From contig JAITDV010000239.1 in assembly GCA_031282385.1 (NCBI GenBank), positions 1 through 8,495 on the forward strand: a stretch of 8,495 nucleotides of DNA. Reading direction: 5' to 3'. A model generated the notes under the pieces. The model did not search any database, was not told the origin of the DNA, and saw only the letters and a program-made list of their open reading frames with translations. This document shows positions 5,314 through 8,495 of this stretch, piece by piece. The DNA comes from Planctomycetaceae bacterium (GTDB lineage Bacteria > Planctomycetota > Planctomycetia > Pirellulales > Thermoguttaceae). Positions within the stretch are counted from its first letter, which is position 1. Each line of letters begins with the position of its first letter. The translations under genes and the position numbers were made by a program.

Positions 5314-8300
5314 GTGTTACGTGCTATAGAGCTTTCCGGTTTTAAGAGTTTTGCGGATCGGACTCGTATTGAGTTCGGTCACGGGATTAGCGCGATCATA
5401 GGTCCCAACGGTTCCGGTAAATCTAATATAGTTGACGCGGTTAAATGGGTACTCGGCGAACAGAGTATGAAACGTTTACGCGGCAACGAATCAACAGACG
5501 TTATCTTCAACGGAAGTGCAGACCGCGTGCCGCTTGGTTCCGCCGAAGTTACATTAACTTTTGACAACTCCAAAAAAATCTTCAAACTCGATACTCCCGA
5601 AGTACATATTACGCGCCGTATTTACCGCAACGGCGAAGGCGAATACCAAATCAATCGGCAACATTCGCGTCTCAAAGATATAAAAGATATGTTAAATGGA
5701 ACTGGACTCGGCACTCAAGCATATTGTATTATTGAGCAAGGACGTGTTGAATCTTTACTTCAAAGTTCGCCTATTCAACGCCGCGTAATATTTGACGAAG
5801 CCGCAGGGATTAATCGTTTCAATAATTACAAGCAAGAAATTCAACGCCGGCACGAGCGTATTGAGCAAAATCTTTTACGTTTATCTGATATTGTTACAGA
5901 AACAGATCACAAACTTAAAACGATACGCAACCAAGCCGGTAAAGCACAACTCTACAAACAATACACAACCCGTTTACAAGAATTGCGAATTCAATCCGCT
6001 TTAATTGATTATCGCAAACGTCAAGAACAATCTACAGAATTGCAATCTGAAATCGATTCGTTAAAACATGAAATTGAAAACTTGACCGAAGAATCCGATC
6101 AAACGGAAAAGTTGTTGACCGGCGTGAATACTGAAATTGAGACGATTGATATTGAAATACGTAAATTTTCCGGTGAATCGGCAGCGTTGCGTGAAAAAAT
6201 TGCGGGCGAAGAATCGGCTATCGAATTGCAATTCGGACAAGTTGATGATTTGAATTCTCAAATTGTCCGTAACTGGCAATCATTGATAGACCTGAATGTT
6301 CGCAGTATTGATATCGAAGACTTGATGCGCAAAACTGCCGACGATATTCACAAAGCAAACAAGGCTAAAAAAGAAATTAACGAAACGTATTGTAATTTAC
6401 AAAAAGAGGATGAGCAACTCGTAGTTTTGTGTACGAAATTGCAGGCGGAGTTAGATTTCATTCGGGCGGAATCTGATACAAAAAACAGACAAATTGCAAA
6501 TTTATCCGGTATTGTCGGCGGTTTGGAATCGGGAATCGCATCGCAACAACGGGCAATCGATCACGATAACGCAAAGTTGACAAAATTAAAACAACAACGC
6601 GAAGAATTATTGTTACAAAATAACGAACTCAAAGATGCTGTTGATAATATTGAAGATGTTGTTAAACAAAAAAAGGAACAATTGCAACATGCACGAGAAA
6701 GAAAAAGTAAACGCTCAAATGAACTCACCCAACTTATGCACGATTTGTCCGAACAAAAACAACGCCAAAGCGGAATGCGTGAACGTATTTCTGTGTTGGA
6801 AGATTTGATCAACAGAAATGAAGGAATTAGTCCGGGCGTGCGTGAAGTATTGCAACAATCGCGTGATCCGAAGAGTCCGTTTCGTCATGTTTTTGGTCTT
6901 GTTGCGGATTTGCTTCATGCGGATGTTGAGTCGGCGTCTCTTATTGATTTGGCGCTTGGGCAAAATTCGCAATATGTTGTTGTATCTCCCAAAGGTGAAT
7001 TATTTCGTCATATTGAACGTAATGCGGTGCAGTTTGCGGGGCGTGTTGGCTTTATTTGGCTTGACCCGAATGAAGAAGACCCGCCTTGGGTGAAGGGTCG
7101 CGGTTTTCTTGGGCGCAATGGCGTTTATGGACGCGCGGATCAATACATTAAAGCCGACGAACCTTTTATGCATTTAGCGCGTCGTTTGCTTGGGCGGACG
7201 TGGATTGTTGAAAGCATGGCAGTTGCGGTACAACTTTACAAAGAAAGCAATGATCAAGCTTCGTTTTTAACTATTGCCGGCGAATTGTTGACTACAGACG
7301 GCGCGTTGATTGTTGGACCTCCAAATACTTCTTCGGGTTTGATTGCGCGTCGTAGTGAATTGCGTAATTTAACTGAGCAGATGGCAGTGTTGGATATTGA
7401 AGTTCAAGACATGGAGATTGCAGTTGTTATTGCCAAAGAGCGGGTTGCAAGTGATGAAAGCGATGTTGAAAATGAGTTGCGTGATTATCAAAAGGCAGTT
7501 GCGGAATATGATTCTTTGACGCAGAAACAATTGAATGTCGAAGAGCGGCTGAAAAACGGTAATGAACAAATTGCAAATGTCAACGGCGAAATTGAAAAAT
7601 TAATTGCACAACTAACAAGTATGTCAAAAGAGCTTGAGCAAACTGTTGCGATGCAGCATAATTTCGATTCGGAAATTACAGTATTAATGAAAAGACAAGA
7701 CGAAGTTCGCAGCGAGTCAATAAAAGCTGAAACAAAACAATCGGAACACCAACAAAAAACAATGGAAGTCAAAATCGCTTTGGCAAAAAGCGAAGAAAGG
7801 CTTATGTCTTTGAACGAGCGAAAAAGACAATTCGAAGATCATCTCACCGAACGGCAAAATATGTTGGATGAATACAGACAACGCAGCACAATGTTAGAAA
7901 ACAAACGGGAAAAAATACTACTGGCAATTTTACAAATTGAGTCAACATTAGCTGTGTTGTATTTGCGTAAAGAATCAATCGGAGTTGAATTAATTGAAGT
8001 CAATAAAAACAGAAACGACGTCACGGCAAAAAGAACTAAATTACAAAGCGAATATAAACGGTTACAACACGACTTGAACAAAATCAGAACAAAAAAACAT
8101 ACAAAACAACTTGAATTAGAACGAATTGTACAAGAACAAAAAACATTAGTAGAACGTATCCGTGAAGATTATGATATTGACATCAACGAAATAATTGTAA
8201 CAAAAAATATCAATGTTGAACCTGACAAAAATAACGAAATAAATAACGTAACAAATAATCCTGTTGAGCAAACCAACGAAACAAAAGTTGACAATAATTC

Positions 8301-8495
8301 AACAACAACAACAACGATAGAGGAACAGACGGAAGTTGATTATAAGGCGGAAATAGAAGATTTACGGTTGAAGTTACAGCGTCTTGGAAATGTGAATGTT
8401 GATGCAATTTGCGAGTTGGATGATTTGGAGACGCGTTATAAATCGCTTTCGTTTCAATACAACGACATGGTTAATGCAAAACGTTCAATTGAAAA
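5314..8495 (+). CDS. smc: Chromosome segregation protein Smc (3' end outside the window)
   Basis: The frame is open from GTG 5314 to the window end: 1060 complete codons. The product begins MLRAIELSGFKSFADRT, the standard Smc N-terminus, and an in-frame TGA upstream at 5248 with no ATG between supports GTG as start. No clear Shine-Dalgarno sequence precedes it. Visible domains are the Walker A 'GPNGSGKSN' (30-38), 'IIEQGRVESLL' (139-149) and 'FDEAAGINRF' near 160-169. A first coiled coil follows to about 495, then the hinge from 'NRNEGISPGV' (500-509) to about 675, an exit 'ARRSELR' (678-684), and a second coiled coil to about 960. An Asn/Thr-rich insert (963-1008) precedes 'LGNVNVDAI' (1024-1032), the lead-in to the C-terminal head. 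The ABC signature and Walker B lie downstream. Smc dimerises through the hinge and with ScpA/ScpB compacts and segregates the chromosome. ScpA and ScpB are not seen here. The hinge-exit and pre-head sequences look planctomycete-like, from memory. Confidence 0.96.
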   Translation, partial: MLRAIELSGFKSFADRTRIEFGHGISAIIGPNGSGKSNIVDAVKWVLGEQSMKRLRGNESTDVIFNGSADRVPLGSAEVTLTFDNSKKIFKLDTPEVHITRRIYRNGEGEYQINRQHSRLKDIKDMLNGTGLGTQAYCIIEQGRVESLLQSSPIQRRVIFDEAAGINRFNNYKQEIQRRHERIEQNLLRLSDIVTETDHKLKTIRNQAGKAQLYKQYTTRLQELRIQSALIDYRKRQEQSTELQSEIDSLKHEIENLTEESDQTEKLLTGVNTEIETIDIEIRKFSGESAALREKIAGEESAIELQFGQVDDLNSQIVRNWQSLIDLNVRSIDIEDLMRKTADDIHKANKAKKEINETYCNLQKEDEQLVVLCTKLQAELDFIRAESDTKNRQIANLSGIVGGLESGIASQQRAIDHDNAKLTKLKQQREELLLQNNELKDAVDNIEDVVKQKKEQLQHARERKSKRSNELTQLMHDLSEQKQRQSGMRERISVLEDLINRNEGISPGVREVLQQSRDPKSPFRHVFGLVADLLHADVESASLIDLALGQNSQYVVVSPKGELFRHIERNAVQFAGRVGFIWLDPNEEDPPWVKGRGFLGRNGVYGRADQYIKADEPFMHLARRLLGRTWIVESMAVAVQLYKESNDQASFLTIAGELLTTDGALIVGPPNTSSGLIARRSELRNLTEQMAVLDIEVQDMEIAVVIAKERVASDESDVENELRDYQKAVAEYDSLTQKQLNVEERLKNGNEQIANVNGEIEKLIAQLTSMSKELEQTVAMQHNFDSEITVLMKRQDEVRSESIKAETKQSEHQQKTMEVKIALAKSEERLMSLNERKRQFEDHLTERQNMLDEYRQRSTMLENKREKILLAILQIESTLAVLYLRKESIGVELIEVNKNRNDVTAKRTKLQSEYKRLQHDLNKIRTKKHTKQLELERIVQEQKTLVERIREDYDIDINEIIVTKNINVEPDKNNEINNVTNNPVEQTNETKVDNNSTTTTTIEEQTEVDYKAEIEDLRLKLQRLGNVNVDAICELDDLETRYKSLSFQYNDMVNAKRSIE
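8200..8337 (+). other. Asn/Thr-rich low-complexity insert within Smc
   Basis: Residues 963-1008 of Smc contain 21 Asn or Thr among 46 residues, including five Thr in a row encoded by an ACA-type triplet run at 8299-8316. It lies between the 'REDYDIDINEI' end of the second coiled coil and the 'LGNVNVDAI' start of the C-terminal head region. The composition suggests an unstructured linker grown by triplet slippage. Confidence 0.75.

Overview
The window reads as AT-rich bacterial chromosome with few genes and wide intergenic gaps. All recognisable genes lie on the + strand. Two proteins have sequence style I associate from memory with Planctomycetota or the wider PVC group. One is Smc, with its hinge-exit 'RRSELR', the 'LAVLYLRKES' segment and the 'REDYDID' stretch before the C-terminal head. 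The other is the PyrK-type protein, with 'LLGRPLAIYRV', 'TPMSCGLGLCYGCV' and 'TCVEGPAFDA'. The AT-rich composition, the degraded AAA-ATPase-like/PD-(D/E)XK gene (a family common in anaerobic and gut bacteria) and the many intergenic repeats would fit an anaerobic or host-associated member. This assignment is an inference and only moderately secure.

Layout: positions 1-624 are the 3' end of a calcineurin-like metallophosphoesterase gene with a C-terminal beta-sandwich-like domain. Positions 844-1497 are a decayed AAA-ATPase-like/PD-(D/E)XK nuclease pseudogene with in-frame stops, two frame changes and a large internal deletion. Positions 1686-2513 encode a polytopic membrane protein that resembles ABC-2 type permeases. 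Positions 2514-3632 are a 1.1 kb non-coding interval full of repeats. Positions 3633-4466 encode a PyrK-like flavin/[2Fe-2S] electron-transfer subunit. Positions 4467-5313 are a second repeat-rich non-coding interval. From 5314 to the window end runs the first 1060 codons of smc, covering the N-terminal ATPase head, first coiled coil, hinge and second coiled coil. The C-terminal head lies beyond the window.

The genes do not form an obvious operon: each is separated by 170 bases or more and they belong to unrelated processes (phosphoester hydrolysis, transport, pyrimidine synthesis or redox, chromosome organisation). The most unusual content is between the genes. (1) Two loci (2787-2911 and 4551-4699) share an elaborate design: long terminal inverted repeats enclose tandem 27-28 bp units, most carrying a small CCTCC...GGAGG hairpin, and each locus is flanked by a further, locus-specific inverted repeat. 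(2) A separate dispersed repeat has two 114-bp copies in opposite orientation flanking the pyrK-like gene. Shorter derivatives lie in the other intergenic gaps, and one is fused head-to-head into an 18-bp perfect hairpin. These look like non-coding, structured, probably mobile or formerly mobile elements. I see no CRISPR array, tRNA, rRNA, or intact transposase or defence system.
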